A stretch of 64,000 bases of DNA, taken from positions 232,608 through 296,607 of the forward strand of contig CAJUME010000010.1 of assembly GCA_910587015.1 (NCBI GenBank), in the 5' to 3' direction. Position 1 is the first letter of the stretch; each line of letters opens with the position of its first letter. The DNA comes from an uncultured Christensenella sp. (GTDB taxonomy: Bacteria > Bacillota > Clostridia > Christensenellales > Borkfalkiaceae). A program made the translations under genes and the position numbers. Below, piece by piece: positions 27,106-36,641 of the stretch. The notes beneath the pieces are model-generated. The model did not search any database. It worked only from the letters and a program-made list of their open reading frames with translations, and was not told the DNA's origin.

Positions 27106-27429
27106 ATGGAAGCAATCAAAATAAAATATATCGACTGGGACAAAACGGCAACCAACCTGAAGCTCCTCCGCAACGACAATATCAACCTCCGCAGATACGT
27201 CTGCGCGCAGCTCAACCTCGACAAGGGCGATTGCAGCGGCGACTGCGAGGCTTGCAAATTCGATATGGATAACAGCATAAGCCAGAAGGAGCTTGCTCAG
27301 GTCTTTAAGGTTTCCGACAGCATGATAATCAACTGGGAAAACGGCAAAAGCCGCCCCGCGCTCGAATATCTGATATTTTACAGCGAAATCTGCAAAATCG
27401 ACCTTTACGATGTAATCGTATTCGCATAA
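27106..27429 (+). CDS. XRE-family regulator with four-cysteine N-terminal segment
   Basis: The 107-residue protein ends in an XRE helix-turn-helix ('SQKELAQVFKVSDSMIINWE', 'GKSRPALEYLIFYSEICKID'). The N-terminal half has 'RRYVCAQLN' followed by 'GDCSGDCEACKFDMD', giving four cysteines in 20 residues that could bind zinc or an iron-sulfur cluster. I do not know a named family for this layout. It starts about 50 bases after the predicted transcription start, preceded by AAAAGG. The malic enzyme gene begins 21 bases after its stop, which suggests it controls that operon or itself. Confidence 0.8.
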   Translation: MEAIKIKYIDWDKTATNLKLLRNDNINLRRYVCAQLNLDKGDCSGDCEACKFDMDNSISQKELAQVFKVSDSMIINWENGKSRPALEYLIFYSEICKIDLYDVIVFA

Positions 27430-27450
27430 CCAAAGGAGAAATTTTATATT

Positions 27451-28626
27451 ATGAACGTAAGAGAGCAATCGCTTAAAAAGCATGCGGAGTGGAAGGGCAA
27501 GATAGAAACGGTCTGCCGCGTCCCCGCCGACAGCGCGCAGGCGCTTTCGCTCGCCTACACCCCCGGCGTTGCCGAGCCGTGCATGGCAATACATAACGAT
27601 GTCGAAAAAAGCTTCGACTTAACCCGCCGCTGGAACACCGTCCCCGTAATCACCGACGGCACGGCAGTCCTCGGCCTCGGCGACATCGGGCCGGAGGCGG
27701 GCATGCCCGTAATGGAGGGCAAGTGCGCCCTCTTCAAAGCCTACGGCAACGTGGACGCCTATCCGCTCTGCATTCGCTCCAAGGACACGGAAGAGATAAT
27801 AAAAACCGTCAAGCTTCTCGCGGGCTCCTTCGGCGGCGTCAATTTAGAGGATATCTCCGCCCCCCGCTGCTTCGAGATAGAAACGCGCCTGAAGGCAGAG
27901 CTCGACATTCCCGTCTTTCACGATGACCAGCACGGCACCGCAATAGTCATGACTGCGGCGCTTATCAACGCCTTAAAGCTCGCTGGCAAGGACAAGTCGG
28001 AAATCAGTCTTGTTATCAACGGCGCGGGCGCGGCGGGCATAGCAATCGCAAAATTTCTGCTTGACTTCGGCGTAAAAAGTATAACCGTCTGCGACAAAAA
28101 CGGAATTATCTGCGAGGGCGAGCCGTGGCTCAACACCCCCCAGTCGCAGCTTGCAAAAATCACAAACCTTGCGCATATGCGCGGCACTCTTGCAGACGCA
28201 ATGCGCGGCGCGGACGTGCTTATCGGCGTGTCGGGCCCCCACTGTATAACAAAGGCTATGGCGGGGTCAATGGCACAAAAGGCAATACTTTTCACCTGCG
28301 CTAACCCCGTGCCGGAAATCGAGCCGCAGGACGCGAAAGCGGCGGGCGCGTACATAATAGGCACGGGCTCCTCCGCAAACCCCAACCAGATAAACAACGT
28401 GCTCGTATTCCCCGGTCTGTTCCGCGGCGCGCTCGATGCCCGCGCAACCACAATCAACCGCGAAATGATGCTCGCCGCCGCATACGGCATTGCGGAATGC
28501 GTTACGGCGCAGCAGCTTTCCCCCGACTACATTCTTCCGTACGCCTACGACAAGTCCGCGCACCAAAGCGTGGCGCGCGCCGTTTACAAGGCGGCAGTCG
28601 CAACGGGCGTATCAAAGCTCCGATAA
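27451..28626 (+). CDS. NAD(P)-dependent malic enzyme
   Basis: It oxidatively decarboxylates malate to pyruvate. The 391-residue length is the compact bacterial type. Motifs are '[11 protein letters not shown]', '[19 protein letters not shown]', '[19 protein letters not shown]', the metal site '[10 protein letters not shown]', the nucleotide-binding '[16 protein letters not shown]' and 'CANPVPEI'. The start follows AAAGGAGAAA. Cofactor choice between NAD and NADP cannot be settled by eye. It is the second gene of the unit headed by the Cys-cluster HTH protein. Confidence 0.94.
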   Translation: MNVREQSLKKHAEWKGKIETVCRVPADSAQALSLAYTPGVAEPCMAIHNDVEKSFDLTRRWNTVPVITDGTAVLGLGDIGPEAGMPVMEGKCALFKAYGNVDAYPLCIRSKDTEEIIKTVKLLAGSFGGVNLEDISAPRCFEIETRLKAELDIPVFHDDQHGTAIVMTAALINALKLAGKDKSEISLVINGAGAAGIAIAKFLLDFGVKSITVCDKNGIICEGEPWLNTPQSQLAKITNLAHMRGTLADAMRGADVLIGVSGPHCITKAMAGSMAQKAILFTCANPVPEIEPQDAKAAGAYIIGTGSSANPNQINNVLVFPGLFRGALDARATTINREMMLAAAYGIAECVTAQQLSPDYILPYAYDKSAHQSVARAVYKAAVATGVSKLR

Positions 28627-28654
28627 ATTATAATGCCGAAAAGAAGGCGATAAA

Positions 28655-30163
28655 ATGACGAAAACAGTTAAACAAAAACGCAAATACACGCTGTTCACGG
28701 CAAAAGCGCTGTTGTGGCTTATTCTGCCCATTGTAATCGAGCAGATTTTTTCAACCTCGCTCGGGCTGTTCGACTCTATGATGATTTCAAACAGCGCGTT
28801 CGGCGATTTGACAAGCAACGCGGTAAGCAACGTAAATTACATAAACAACTTAATCATACAGCTGTTTTCGGCCTTTGCCACGGGCGGCGCAATAATCACG
28901 TCCCAGTGCATCGGCGCAAACGATAATGACAACGCAAACAAAAGCGCAAAGCAAATGCTCATGCTCGTAATCGTGCTTTCGCTCGGCATAGGCGCGCTTT
29001 GCCTTGCGCTTAACTGGCCTATTTTAAAATTGTGCTACAACAACGTGTCGGCGGAGGTTTTCGGCTTTCAGCAAACTTATTTTTACATAACCGCCGCATC
29101 GTTCCCGTTCATAGGGCTCTTCAACGCGTGCGCCGCGCTTCTCCGCGCCCAGCGAAAGAGTATGTTCACAATGATAAGCGCGGCGATTTCCTGCGCGCTT
29201 AACGTGGGCCTTAACGCGCTGTTTCTGTTCGTTTTCAACATGGGCGTGCTCGGCGTAGGGCTTGCTACGCTTATATGCCGGATAGTCCCCGCCGTGTTTA
29301 TGCTGATACTTCTTGCAGACAAAAAAAATCTTGTGTGCGTAAGAATATTCGAAAAATTCCGCTTCGAAGGCGCAACAATCAAAAAAATATTAAAGCTTGC
29401 CATACCCAGCGGAATAGAAAGCTGTCTTTTCCAGCTTGGCAAGCTTATGACCAACACCTTTGTAAACGTAGGCTGTTACGTTGACCCCGTCAGCGGCGTA
29501 AACATACAGGCTAACGGCAACAATATCGCAAACGAAATAAACAATATCGCCTCGGTTGTCGGCAGCGGAGTGGGCACCTCGTGCTTAACCGTAATAGGTC
29601 AGGCGGTCGGCGCGGGCGACAGCGAGCAGTGCAAGTATTATATGAAAAGAATGTTCCTGCTTTCGTACATTCTCAACGGAATTTGTTCGGGAATTATTCT
29701 TGCCTGCGTGCCGCTTATAGTAAACCTATTCGGCTTTGCGGCGGAGGCGAAGGAGGTTGGCAAGCATTGCCTGTATTTCTGCCTTTGCTTCCAGCTGGTA
29801 ACTTATCCGCTTTCGTTCACAACCCCCGCAATTTTAAAGGCTACGTCAGACGTAAAATACGTCATGTTCAGTGCCGTTGCTTCAATGTTCATAATGCGCG
29901 TGGGTCTCGCCTTTCTGCTCACAACCGACAAAATCGCGGGTCTTCCGCGGCTGGGCGCGTTCGGCTACTGGATAGGAATGTGCGCCGATTGGGTGCTCCG
30001 TTCCGTGCTCTTCCTCGCAAGGCTCCTTTCGGGTAAATGGAAGAAGTCCTCGGGACTTTTAACCGCCCCCGCCCCCAAGCCGCCCCAAGAACCCGAGCCG
30101 CCACAGGAGCAAAGCTCGGAAGCCCCCGAAGAGGAGGATGCAAATGTTCCGACAAATGCTTGA
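28655..30163 (+). CDS. MATE-family efflux transporter with Pro-rich tail
   Basis: The protein has 12 predicted helices in two six-helix halves, starting 'LPIVIEQIFSTSLGLFDSMM' and including 'TGGAIITSQCIGANDND' and 'GVGTSCLTVIGQAVGAGDSEQ', typical of MATE (DinF/NorM-like) drug:cation antiporters. After residue 465 it has a Pro/Glu-rich cytoplasmic tail ('APAPKPPQEPEPPQEQ'). The last 26 bases overlap the next gene in another frame. It begins 28 bases after the malic enzyme. Substrate is unknown. Confidence 0.9.
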   Translation: MTKTVKQKRKYTLFTAKALLWLILPIVIEQIFSTSLGLFDSMMISNSAFGDLTSNAVSNVNYINNLIIQLFSAFATGGAIITSQCIGANDNDNANKSAKQMLMLVIVLSLGIGALCLALNWPILKLCYNNVSAEVFGFQQTYFYITAASFPFIGLFNACAALLRAQRKSMFTMISAAISCALNVGLNALFLFVFNMGVLGVGLATLICRIVPAVFMLILLADKKNLVCVRIFEKFRFEGATIKKILKLAIPSGIESCLFQLGKLMTNTFVNVGCYVDPVSGVNIQANGNNIANEINNIASVVGSGVGTSCLTVIGQAVGAGDSEQCKYYMKRMFLLSYILNGICSGIILACVPLIVNLFGFAAEAKEVGKHCLYFCLCFQLVTYPLSFTTPAILKATSDVKYVMFSAVASMFIMRVGLAFLLTTDKIAGLPRLGAFGYWIGMCADWVLRSVLFLARLLSGKWKKSSGLLTAPAPKPPQEPEPPQEQSSEAPEEEDANVPTNA

Positions 30164-30995
30164 AGAAAAATATATGCGCTTCCCGCAAGGCAAAAGCAAA
30201 GCCCTTACGTTCAGCTACGACGACGGCGTGCGTTCGGATATCCGCCTTGTGCAAATTTTGGATAAATACGGCTTAAAGGGTACCTTCAATTTAAATCTTC
30301 CGCTCACCGATGACGAGGGTCGGCATATCCGTCTTACTGAGGAGGAAATGCTTTCCCTCTTCCAAAACAGCCCTCACGAGGTCGCCCTCCACGGCGCGCG
30401 CCATATTTTTCTGGACAAGGTCCCCCTCCCGCAAGCCGTTAACGAGGTGCTCGAAAACCGCCTTTATCTGGAAGAAAAATTCAACCGCATAATCACGGGC
30501 ATGGCTTACGCCTACAACGGCTATAACGAGGCGGTTATCGCTGCCATACGCAATTTGGGCGTCACATATGCCCGAACTACCGAGGCAACGCACAGCTTTT
30601 CGCTTCCGCAAAGCTGGTTAAGGCTAAACCCCACCTGCCACCATAACGACCCGCTTTTTTGCGCGCTTGCGGATAAATTCATAAGCGGCTCGCCCCTCGG
30701 CGCGCCCAAGCACCGCGAGCCTTGGCTGTTTTACGTCTGGGGTCACAGCTTCGAATTCGATGACAACGACAATTGGCACCTAATCGAGGACTTCTGCAAC
30801 CGCATTTCCCAACAAAAGGACGTCTGGTTTGCCACCAACGGCGAAGTGTACGACTACGTTGCCGCATACAATTCTCTCCGCTATTCCGCGGACGGCGAAA
30901 TGGTCGAAAACCCCTCATATATGGGGGTATATTTGGAAATCCGCGGCAAAATTTACGAAATCCCCGCGGGCAAAACCGTCAGATTTGATAAATAA
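30138..30995 (+). CDS. Polysaccharide deacetylase-like (CE4/NodB fold) protein
   Basis: CE4 proteins remove acetyl groups from sugars. The N-terminal 'KALTFSYDDGVRSDI' has the Asp pair of the NodB motif, and 'EVALHGARHIFLD' supplies the two metal-binding His. 'YARTTEATHSF' and 'LFYVWGHSFEFDDNDNW' follow the pattern of the later motifs. The 285-residue protein has no signal peptide, so it should be cytoplasmic. It starts inside the end of the MATE gene, with GAAGAGGAGG upstream, implying coupled translation. A weak GC hairpin without a T-run follows near 31037-31066. Confidence 0.85.
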   Translation: MQMFRQMLEEKYMRFPQGKSKALTFSYDDGVRSDIRLVQILDKYGLKGTFNLNLPLTDDEGRHIRLTEEEMLSLFQNSPHEVALHGARHIFLDKVPLPQAVNEVLENRLYLEEKFNRIITGMAYAYNGYNEAVIAAIRNLGVTYARTTEATHSFSLPQSWLRLNPTCHHNDPLFCALADKFISGSPLGAPKHREPWLFYVWGHSFEFDDNDNWHLIEDFCNRISQQKDVWFATNGEVYDYVAAYNSLRYSADGEMVENPSYMGVYLEIRGKIYEIPAGKTVRFDK

Positions 30996-31123
30996 ACCTA
31001 TATAAAACGGCTTAAAAGCGTCAATAAAAAACAAAACCCCCCGTTGCTTTCGCATCGGGGCGGTGTAATATTTGCTTAGCCATAAGTCAAAGCACAATCA
31101 ATAAAATCGATAAGGGGATAAGT

Positions 31124-31876
31124 ATGATTTTAGACAAATTCAGCCTTAAAGGCAAGGTCGCAGTGGTCACGGGCAGCAACACGGGTCTCGGGCAGGGCAT
31201 CTGCCGCGCCTTTGCCGAGGCGGGCGCGTATGTCGCGGGCGTCTCCCGCAGACCGAGTACCGAAACCGCCCAAATGCTGGGCGCGGACTTCCACAACATA
31301 ATCGCAGACCTAAGCTCCTCCGCGGTCGCGGACGGCATAATCGCCCAAACGGTCAGCCGCTTCGGCAGGGTTGATATCCTTGTCAACAACGCGGGTCTGA
31401 TAAAGCGTTGCGACAGCCTCGATTTTTCCGAAGAGGACTGGGACAGCGTTCTTAACGTCAATTTAAAAACCGCGTTCTTTCTGTCGCAGTCGGCGGCAAA
31501 GCAGTTCATAAAGCAGGGCGGGGGCGGAAAAATAATCAGCATCGCCTCCATGCTCTCCTATCAGGGCGGCGTAAGGGTGCCGTCCTATACGGCTTCCAAG
31601 TCGGCTATCCGCGGAGTCACTATGACTCTCGCCAATGAGTGGGCGCGTTACGGAATTAACGTAAACGCCATAGCCCCCGGCTATATGGCTACCAACAATA
31701 CCGAAGCGTTAAGACAGGACGAGGAGCGCAGTGCGGACATTCTCTCCCGCATACCCGCGGGCAGATGGGGCACCCCCGAGGATTTGGAGGGCGCGGCGGT
31801 CTTTCTCGCTTCCTCCGCGTCGGACTACGTCAACGGCTTCACGCTCGCAGTAGACGGCGGCTGGCTCGGCAGATAA
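31124..31876 (+). CDS. kduD: 2-dehydro-3-deoxy-D-gluconate 5-dehydrogenase KduD (SDR)
   Basis: KduD reduces 3-deoxy-D-glycero-2,5-hexodiulosonate (from KduI) to 2-keto-3-deoxygluconate in unsaturated-uronate breakdown. The classical SDR features are 'VVTGSNTGLGQGICRAFAEAG' at residues 13-33, 'NNAG', catalytic Ser in 'SIASMLSYQGG', the 'YTASKSA' Tyr-x3-Lys, and 'PGYMATNNTEALR', which is typical of KduD. Length is 250 residues. kduI, kdgK and the uxa genes follow within 10 kb. Other SDR functions are possible but context favours KduD. Confidence 0.88.
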   Translation: MILDKFSLKGKVAVVTGSNTGLGQGICRAFAEAGAYVAGVSRRPSTETAQMLGADFHNIIADLSSSAVADGIIAQTVSRFGRVDILVNNAGLIKRCDSLDFSEEDWDSVLNVNLKTAFFLSQSAAKQFIKQGGGGKIISIASMLSYQGGVRVPSYTASKSAIRGVTMTLANEWARYGINVNAIAPGYMATNNTEALRQDEERSADILSRIPAGRWGTPEDLEGAAVFLASSASDYVNGFTLAVDGGWLGR

Positions 31877-31877
31877 A

Positions 31878-32090
31878 TCACGCTTTTATATCAAACAATT
31901 CGTTTGGTGAAATGTCAAGAATATCGCAGATTTTAAGAATTTGGTCGTAATTCAGCTCGAAAATACCGTTTTCAAAACGGCTGTATTGCTGTTGCGTCAT
32001 ATACAGCATATCGGCAAGTTCTTTCTGGGTTAATCCCTTAAATTTCCTTGCCTCTTTTAAGTTTTCTCCAATCTTTTTTGAAACTTTCAT
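31878..32090 (-). CDS. Small XRE-family HTH regulator
   Basis: This 70-residue protein is little more than an XRE domain: 'LKEARKFKGLTQKELADMLYMTQQQYSRFENG' spans it, and it ends 'LDISPNELFDIKA'. It faces kduD tail to tail with one base between. It is divergent from a 70-residue protein gene at 32179. Overlapping promoters in the 88-base gap, with two TGATGTA direct repeats, suggest it regulates both itself and that gene. Confidence 0.85.
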   Translation of the reverse strand: MKVSKKIGENLKEARKFKGLTQKELADMLYMTQQQYSRFENGIFELNYDQILKICDILDISPNELFDIKA

Positions 32091-32123
32091 ATTAAAAACT
32101 TGCCACTTTGTGATGTAAAATTA

Positions 32124-32152
32124 TAGACATACACCATAAAATGATGTATAAT
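32124..32152 (+). promoter_or_regulatory. Promoter of the 32179 gene in a divergent control region
   Basis: TAGACA (32124-32129), a 17-base spacer and TATAAT (32147-32152). On the other strand a TATAAT (32120-32125) serves the HTH gene. The repeated TGATGTA (32111-32117 and 32142-32148) may be the regulator's site. Confidence 0.65.
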
Positions 32153-32178
32153 AATAAAAATACAAAAGGAGGACGGGT

Positions 32179-32391
32179 ATGCCGGACAATAAAAATCATA
32201 TATTTTTAACCGAAACGGAAAGCGCGGCGGGCAGCTTCGATTACAGGGTCAACGCTTCCGATTTGCTTCTGGACTTAAAAGTGCTTTTAAAGGAATACTA
32301 CATCGCAACCTTCACAAACAATGGCAATGCGCTTTTAATCAATTTCAGCAACGGTCAAAAATTCAGACTTAATGTAGAAGAGCTTAATTAA
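32179..32391 (+). CDS. Small hypothetical protein
   Basis: A 70-residue soluble protein with alternating beta-like segments ('YYIATFTNNGNALLINFSNG', 'QKFRLNVEELN'). I do not recognise it. It has a clear AAAGGAGGA site, its own promoter and a strong terminator right after its stop, so it is a real gene. It pairs with the divergent XRE regulator at 31878-32090. Confidence 0.75.
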   Translation: MPDNKNHIFLTETESAAGSFDYRVNASDLLLDLKVLLKEYYIATFTNNGNALLINFSNGQKFRLNVEELN

Positions 32392-32398
32392 CAATAAC

Positions 32399-32438
32399 GG
32401 CGGGCGGCGCAAAATTCTGCGCCGCCCGCCTTATCTTT
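32399..32438 (+). terminator. Terminator after the 32179 gene
   Basis: A perfect 13-bp stem (32399-32411 with 32418-32430) is followed by TTATCTTTT. Confidence 0.85.
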
Positions 32439-32499
32439 TCCGCAATCCCCCGCACCCGTAAAATGTCCGAAAAACACATATCTATATCCGTTTTGTACA

Positions 32500-32528
32500 T
32501 AGACATTGCGCGCGCGTATATTTATAAT
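32500..32528 (+). promoter_or_regulatory. Promoter of the kdgK operon
   Basis: TAGACA (32500-32505), a 17-base spacer and TATAAT (32523-32528). Upstream, AAAAC and GTTTT (about 32470-32495) form a loose inverted repeat. The 70-base leader shows no structure I recognise. Confidence 0.68.
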
Positions 32529-32597
32529 AAGGTTCGGGTATAGTTTAAATATTCCAAAAACCAATAAATATTTTTTATATATTCAAGGAGAAAAATC

Positions 32598-33626
32598 ATG
32601 AAAATCGTAACCATGGGCGAAATTATGCTTCGTCTTTCCACCCCCAACAACGAAAAGTTTATTCAGGCAGACGAGTTTGACGTAAACTACGGCGGGGGAG
32701 AGGCAAACGTAGCCGTATCCTGCGCAAACTACGGTCACAATGCCGAGTTTGTAACCGCCGTACCCGATAACGAGCTCGGCGAGTGCGCCGTTGCGGCGTT
32801 AAGAAAATACGGCGTACAGACAAGCCATATCGCACGTTGCGGCGAAAGGCTCGGCATCTACTATCTGGAAACGGGCGCGGCAATGCGTCCCTCCAAGGTC
32901 GTCTATGACAGAGCGCACTCCTCAATCACCACCGCAACCAAAAACGACTTCGACTTCGACGCAATTTTCAAGGGCGCGGACTGGTTCCACTTCACGGGCA
33001 TCACCCCCGCCGTGTCGGACAGCGCGGCAATTCTCACCGAGGACGCTCTCAAAGCCGCCAAAAAGCACGGCGTAACGGTGTCTGTCGACCTCAATTTCCG
33101 CAAAAAGCTGTGGTCGAGCGAAAAGGCTCAAAAGGTTATGACCAACCTCATGAAGTATGTGGACGTCTGTATCGGCAACGAGGAGGACGCGGCTCTCGTC
33201 CTCGGCTACAAGCCCGGCGCAACAGATGTAACCAAGGGCGATTTAGAGCTCGCCGGCTATCAGGATATATTTACGAGAATGTGTAAGGATTTGGGCTTTA
33301 AGTACGCTATATCCTCGCTCCGCGTAAGCCATTCCGCCTCGGATAACGGCTGGTCGGCGTGCATATATAATGCGGAAACAAAGGAATTCTACCATTCCAA
33401 AACCTACAGAATTTCCCCCATAGTCGACCGCGTAGGCGGCGGCGACAGCTTTGCGGGCGGCGTAATCACGGGCTTTCTGGACGGCAAGGACTTCAAGTCC
33501 GCGTTGGAATTCGGCGTAGCCGCGTCCGCGTTAAAGCACACAATCCCCGGCGACTTCAACCTCGTTTCCCGTAAAGAGGTAGAGGCTCTCGCGGGCGGCG
33601 ACGGCTCCGGCCGCGTTCAAAGATAA
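32598..33626 (+). CDS. kdgK: 2-keto-3-deoxygluconate kinase KdgK (PfkB family)
   Basis: KdgK phosphorylates 2-keto-3-deoxygluconate to KDPG, the point where the saturated and unsaturated uronate routes join. The PfkB features are 'NYGGGEANVAVSCANYGH' near the N-terminus and 'DRVGGGDSFAGG' with catalytic Asp283. The 342-residue length and 'MGEIMLRLSTPNNEKF' start are typical of KdgK-like sugar kinases. The start follows AAGGAGAAAAA. It is the first gene of the uronate operon. The next gene starts right at its stop. KDPG aldolase is not seen nearby. Confidence 0.9.
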   Translation: MKIVTMGEIMLRLSTPNNEKFIQADEFDVNYGGGEANVAVSCANYGHNAEFVTAVPDNELGECAVAALRKYGVQTSHIARCGERLGIYYLETGAAMRPSKVVYDRAHSSITTATKNDFDFDAIFKGADWFHFTGITPAVSDSAAILTEDALKAAKKHGVTVSVDLNFRKKLWSSEKAQKVMTNLMKYVDVCIGNEEDAALVLGYKPGATDVTKGDLELAGYQDIFTRMCKDLGFKYAISSLRVSHSASDNGWSACIYNAETKEFYHSKTYRISPIVDRVGGGDSFAGGVITGFLDGKDFKSALEFGVAASALKHTIPGDFNLVSRKEVEALAGGDGSGRVQR

Positions 33627-34466
33627 ATGCAAATCGCATTCCGTACCCACGACCTCGGCGTCAAGGGCCTTCAAAACGCAATACAAAAAGCGCGTAACTG
33701 CGGCATATCCGCGGTGCAATTAGTCGCCTATAAATTTATGGACGAAATAAAATACGCACCCAACCAGCTCAATGCGGAAAACGCCGCCGCCATAGGCGCC
33801 GCGCTTAAACAATCGGGCATATCCGTCCCGCTTATCGGCGCATACTTCAATCCCGTCCATTCCGACAAGTCAAAGGTCGCAAACGGTATCGCCGTTTTCA
33901 AGGAGTATCTGCAATACTGCAAAGCCCTCGGCTGTGATATAGTCGGTTCGGAAACGGGCAGCTTCAACGATGATAAATGGACGTATAACCCCCTCAACCG
34001 CACCGACCAAGCTTTGCAAACCGTTATAGAAACGTTTGGCGGGCTCGCCGCATATGCACGGCAGTACGGCGCATATGTCGGTATGGAGGGCGCGGCGGGT
34101 CACGTCTGCTGGAACGTTGCAACGCTCAAACGCGCAATCGATGCAATCAACGCCGGCAATATCAAGGTCATCTTCGATATTTACAACTACCTCGATGCGT
34201 CAAATTATCAAAATTATCTTGAAATTTTAGACGAGGGCATAACAGCCTTTGCGGGCAAAATCGCGGTTTTCCATATCAAGGACTGCGTTTTTGAGGACGG
34301 CAAGCTTAAACAGGTCGCAGTCGGCAAGGGCATTTTCGATTATTATAAGCTCCTCGGCAAAATCAAGGCGTACGACAAAAACGCCGTGCTCGTGCTCGAA
34401 GGCACCGCGGGTGACGACATTGTGCCCGCCATAGAACATATCACGTCAATCTGGCGCGCAGTATAA
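33627..34466 (+). CDS. Sugar phosphate isomerase/epimerase family (TIM barrel)
   Basis: The 279-residue protein has the AP-endonuclease-2-like TIM barrel of the IolE/xylose-isomerase-like group. Likely metal ligands lie in 'GMEGAAGHVCWN' (Glu), 'KVIFDIYNYLD' (Asp), 'KIAVFHIKDCVFE' (His-x-Lys-Asp) and 'VLVLEGTAG' (Glu). It starts on the base after the kdgK stop, so the two are translated together. It probably interconverts a keto-sugar acid feeding the same pathway, but the substrate cannot be told from sequence. Confidence 0.85.
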   Translation: MQIAFRTHDLGVKGLQNAIQKARNCGISAVQLVAYKFMDEIKYAPNQLNAENAAAIGAALKQSGISVPLIGAYFNPVHSDKSKVANGIAVFKEYLQYCKALGCDIVGSETGSFNDDKWTYNPLNRTDQALQTVIETFGGLAAYARQYGAYVGMEGAAGHVCWNVATLKRAIDAINAGNIKVIFDIYNYLDASNYQNYLEILDEGITAFAGKIAVFHIKDCVFEDGKLKQVAVGKGIFDYYKLLGKIKAYDKNAVLVLEGTAGDDIVPAIEHITSIWRAV

Positions 34467-34486
34467 AACGCATATATGCTTCGCAT

Positions 34487-34530
34487 TTTAACCCCCTGCC
34501 TCAGGCGGGGGAACCAAAGGGGGGTGGGCA
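34487..34530. repeat. REP-like GC-rich dispersed repeat, copy 1
   Basis: The core pattern is CCCCCTGCC then GGCGGGGG, a short spacer and GGGGGGTGGGC. Related copies are near 39639-39690 and, inverted, near 59822-59862. It lies in the 103-base gap between the TIM-barrel gene and kduI and forms a hairpin (CCCCCTGCC with GGCGGGGG). It is non-coding. Confidence 0.7.
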
Positions 34531-34569
34531 CCCGCCCCGTCAATATTTTCGTGAAAAGGAGTTATTTTT

Positions 34570-35439
34570 ATGAAATTCGATATCCGTTATTCAAACCACC
34601 CCGATGATTCCAAGCGTTACGACACAAAGGAATTGCGGGAAAAATATTTAATCAAAAAGCTTTTCGAGGAGGACGAAATTCTCCTCACCTATTCCCATCA
34701 GGACAGAATAATCGCGGGCGGCGCAATGCCCGTCAAAAAAACTCTGTCCCTCGGCACCTTTAAGGAGCTTGCTACCGCATACTTTTTGGAGCGCCGCGAA
34801 ATGGGCATAATCAACATAGGCGGCGCGGGCATAATCACCCTCGATGGCAAGCAGTACGATTTGGGCCATAAGGAGGGCATTTATATCGGTATGGGCACAA
34901 AGCAGGTCGAGTTCGCCTCCAAGGACGCCAAAGCCCCCGCCAAATTCTATATCAATTCCTGCCCCGCGCACAAAACCTATCCCACGGTCAAAATCATAAA
35001 GCCCGTTGAAGGCAAGCCCGCCCCCGCAGACGCAAAATATTGCGTGCAAAGGCACCTCGGCTCCCTCGAGGGCATCAATAAACGCACAATCAACCAGTTC
35101 ATTATCGGCGACGTGTGCGAAAGCTGTCAGCTCGCAATGGGCATGACTGAGCTTGCCGAGGGCAGCGCATGGAACACCCTCCCCAGCCACACCCACGAGA
35201 GGAGAATGGAGGTGTATATGTATTTCGAGCTGCCCGAAACCGAGGCGGTCATTCACCTCATGGGCACCCCGAAGGAAACCCGCCATATCATTATGCATAA
35301 CGAGCAGGCGGTTATTTCCCCCAGCTGGTCAATCCACAGCGGCGTAGGCACCCATAACTACACCTTTATCTGGGGAATGTGCGGAGAGAACCAGACCTAC
35401 GATGATATGGACAATATCGCCACCAAGGATTTAAGATAA
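34570..35439 (+). CDS. kduI: 5-keto-4-deoxyuronate isomerase KduI
   Basis: KduI isomerises 5-keto-4-deoxyuronate, formed from unsaturated galacturonate, to the KduD substrate. The 289-residue cupin has the zinc ligands His207, His209 and Glu214 ('[18 protein letters not shown]') and His256 ('[17 protein letters not shown]'). The start has AAAAGGAG upstream. It lies between the kdgK pair and a transporter ATPase gene in the same direction. Confidence 0.95.
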   Translation: MKFDIRYSNHPDDSKRYDTKELREKYLIKKLFEEDEILLTYSHQDRIIAGGAMPVKKTLSLGTFKELATAYFLERREMGIINIGGAGIITLDGKQYDLGHKEGIYIGMGTKQVEFASKDAKAPAKFYINSCPAHKTYPTVKIIKPVEGKPAPADAKYCVQRHLGSLEGINKRTINQFIIGDVCESCQLAMGMTELAEGSAWNTLPSHTHERRMEVYMYFELPETEAVIHLMGTPKETRHIIMHNEQAVISPSWSIHSGVGTHNYTFIWGMCGENQTYDDMDNIATKDLR

Positions 35440-35512
35440 GCAGCGCAATACATTGTCGCGCTCCGCGCCCCCATAAAAATCAAAATCTATATGTAAAGAG
35501 GAAAAAATAAAA

Positions 35513-36622
35513 ATGTCACAACTTCTGTTCAAAGACGTAAACAAGGTATACCCCAACGGATACCACGCCGTGCACGATTTTAATATGGAAATCAAAAATG
35601 GCGAGTTTATCTGCCTTGTCGGCGACTCCGGCTGCGGCAAGTCCACAACCCTGCGCATGATAGCGGGGCTCGAGGACATTACCTCGGGCGAGTTCTATAT
35701 AGACGGCAAGCTCGCAAACCAAATGTCCTCGCGTGACCGCGGTATCGCAATGGTATTCCAGTCCTACGCGCTCTATCCGCACCTCACGGTGTACGAAAAT
35801 CTCGCCTTCGGCCTCATGCTTGAAGGCATCGACGCGGACGTAATCGAGGAAAAGGTTCAGGCAACGGCAAAAATTCTCGGTCTTACCGACTATCTCGAAA
35901 GATTTCCCCGCGCTCTCTCCGGCGGACAGTGCCAGCGCGTTGCAGTCGGCAGGGCGCTTATAAGAAAGGTCAATATCTTCCTTATGGACGAGCCCTTGTC
36001 CAACCTCGACGCAAAACAGCGCGTTACCATGCGTTCGGAAATCAAGCAAATCCACCGCTCTGTCGGCGCAACCACAATCTACGTCACCCACGACCAGACC
36101 GAGGCTATGACCATGTCCGACAGAATAGTCGTCATGAAGTCGGGCGGCTACGTCCAGCAAATCGGCACCCCGTTCGAGCTGTACTTCTACCCCAAAAACC
36201 TCTTTGTCGCGGGCTTTATAGGCGAGCCTCCCATGAACTTTATCCGCGGCACTGTCGAAAACGGCATTCTTAATGCAAGCGGCCTGCAATTAAACCTCGC
36301 CCCCGTTGTCAGGGACGTAAAGTCTATCGAGGGCAAAAAGGTCGTTTTCGCGTTCCGGCCGGAGGCAATCAAGCTCGAAGAAACCCAAAACAGCTACAAG
36401 CTCACCTCTAAGGTAGAGCTTACCGAGCTTTTGGGCGACACCACCAACGTCTACGCAACAGTCGGCGCGGGTGACGGGCGCACAAACATAATTTTAAAGG
36501 TCAACCCGCACCACACCCCCGAAATGGGCGCCGGGTTCAGCTTTAACGTGCCCTATATTTCCGCATACGTGTTCGATGCCGAAACCGAGCAGATTGTAGA
36601 AAACGACATAGAAAGGCATTGA
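35513..36622 (+). CDS. Sugar ABC importer ATPase (MsmK/UgpC/MalK type)
   Basis: The 369-residue protein has an N-terminal ATPase (Walker A 'GDSGCGKST', signature 'LSGGQCQRVAVGRA', Walker B 'IFLMDEPLSNLDAKQR') and a C-terminal OB-fold regulatory region ('VFAFRPEAIKLEE') of the CUT1 type. It sits alone between kduI and uxaB with no permease beside it. A second one of the same family is at 50018, next to the permeases. It may serve the same importer or a remote one. Confidence 0.92.
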   Translation: MSQLLFKDVNKVYPNGYHAVHDFNMEIKNGEFICLVGDSGCGKSTTLRMIAGLEDITSGEFYIDGKLANQMSSRDRGIAMVFQSYALYPHLTVYENLAFGLMLEGIDADVIEEKVQATAKILGLTDYLERFPRALSGGQCQRVAVGRALIRKVNIFLMDEPLSNLDAKQRVTMRSEIKQIHRSVGATTIYVTHDQTEAMTMSDRIVVMKSGGYVQQIGTPFELYFYPKNLFVAGFIGEPPMNFIRGTVENGILNASGLQLNLAPVVRDVKSIEGKKVVFAFRPEAIKLEETQNSYKLTSKVELTELLGDTTNVYATVGAGDGRTNIILKVNPHHTPEMGAGFSFNVPYISAYVFDAETEQIVENDIERH

Positions 36623-36641
36623 GGGGAGGGGAAGTTCAGCT

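Noticed and set aside
31037..31066. Terminator after the polysaccharide deacetylase gene
   Set aside because: The stem has a bulge and no T-run follows, so I did not list it as a feature.
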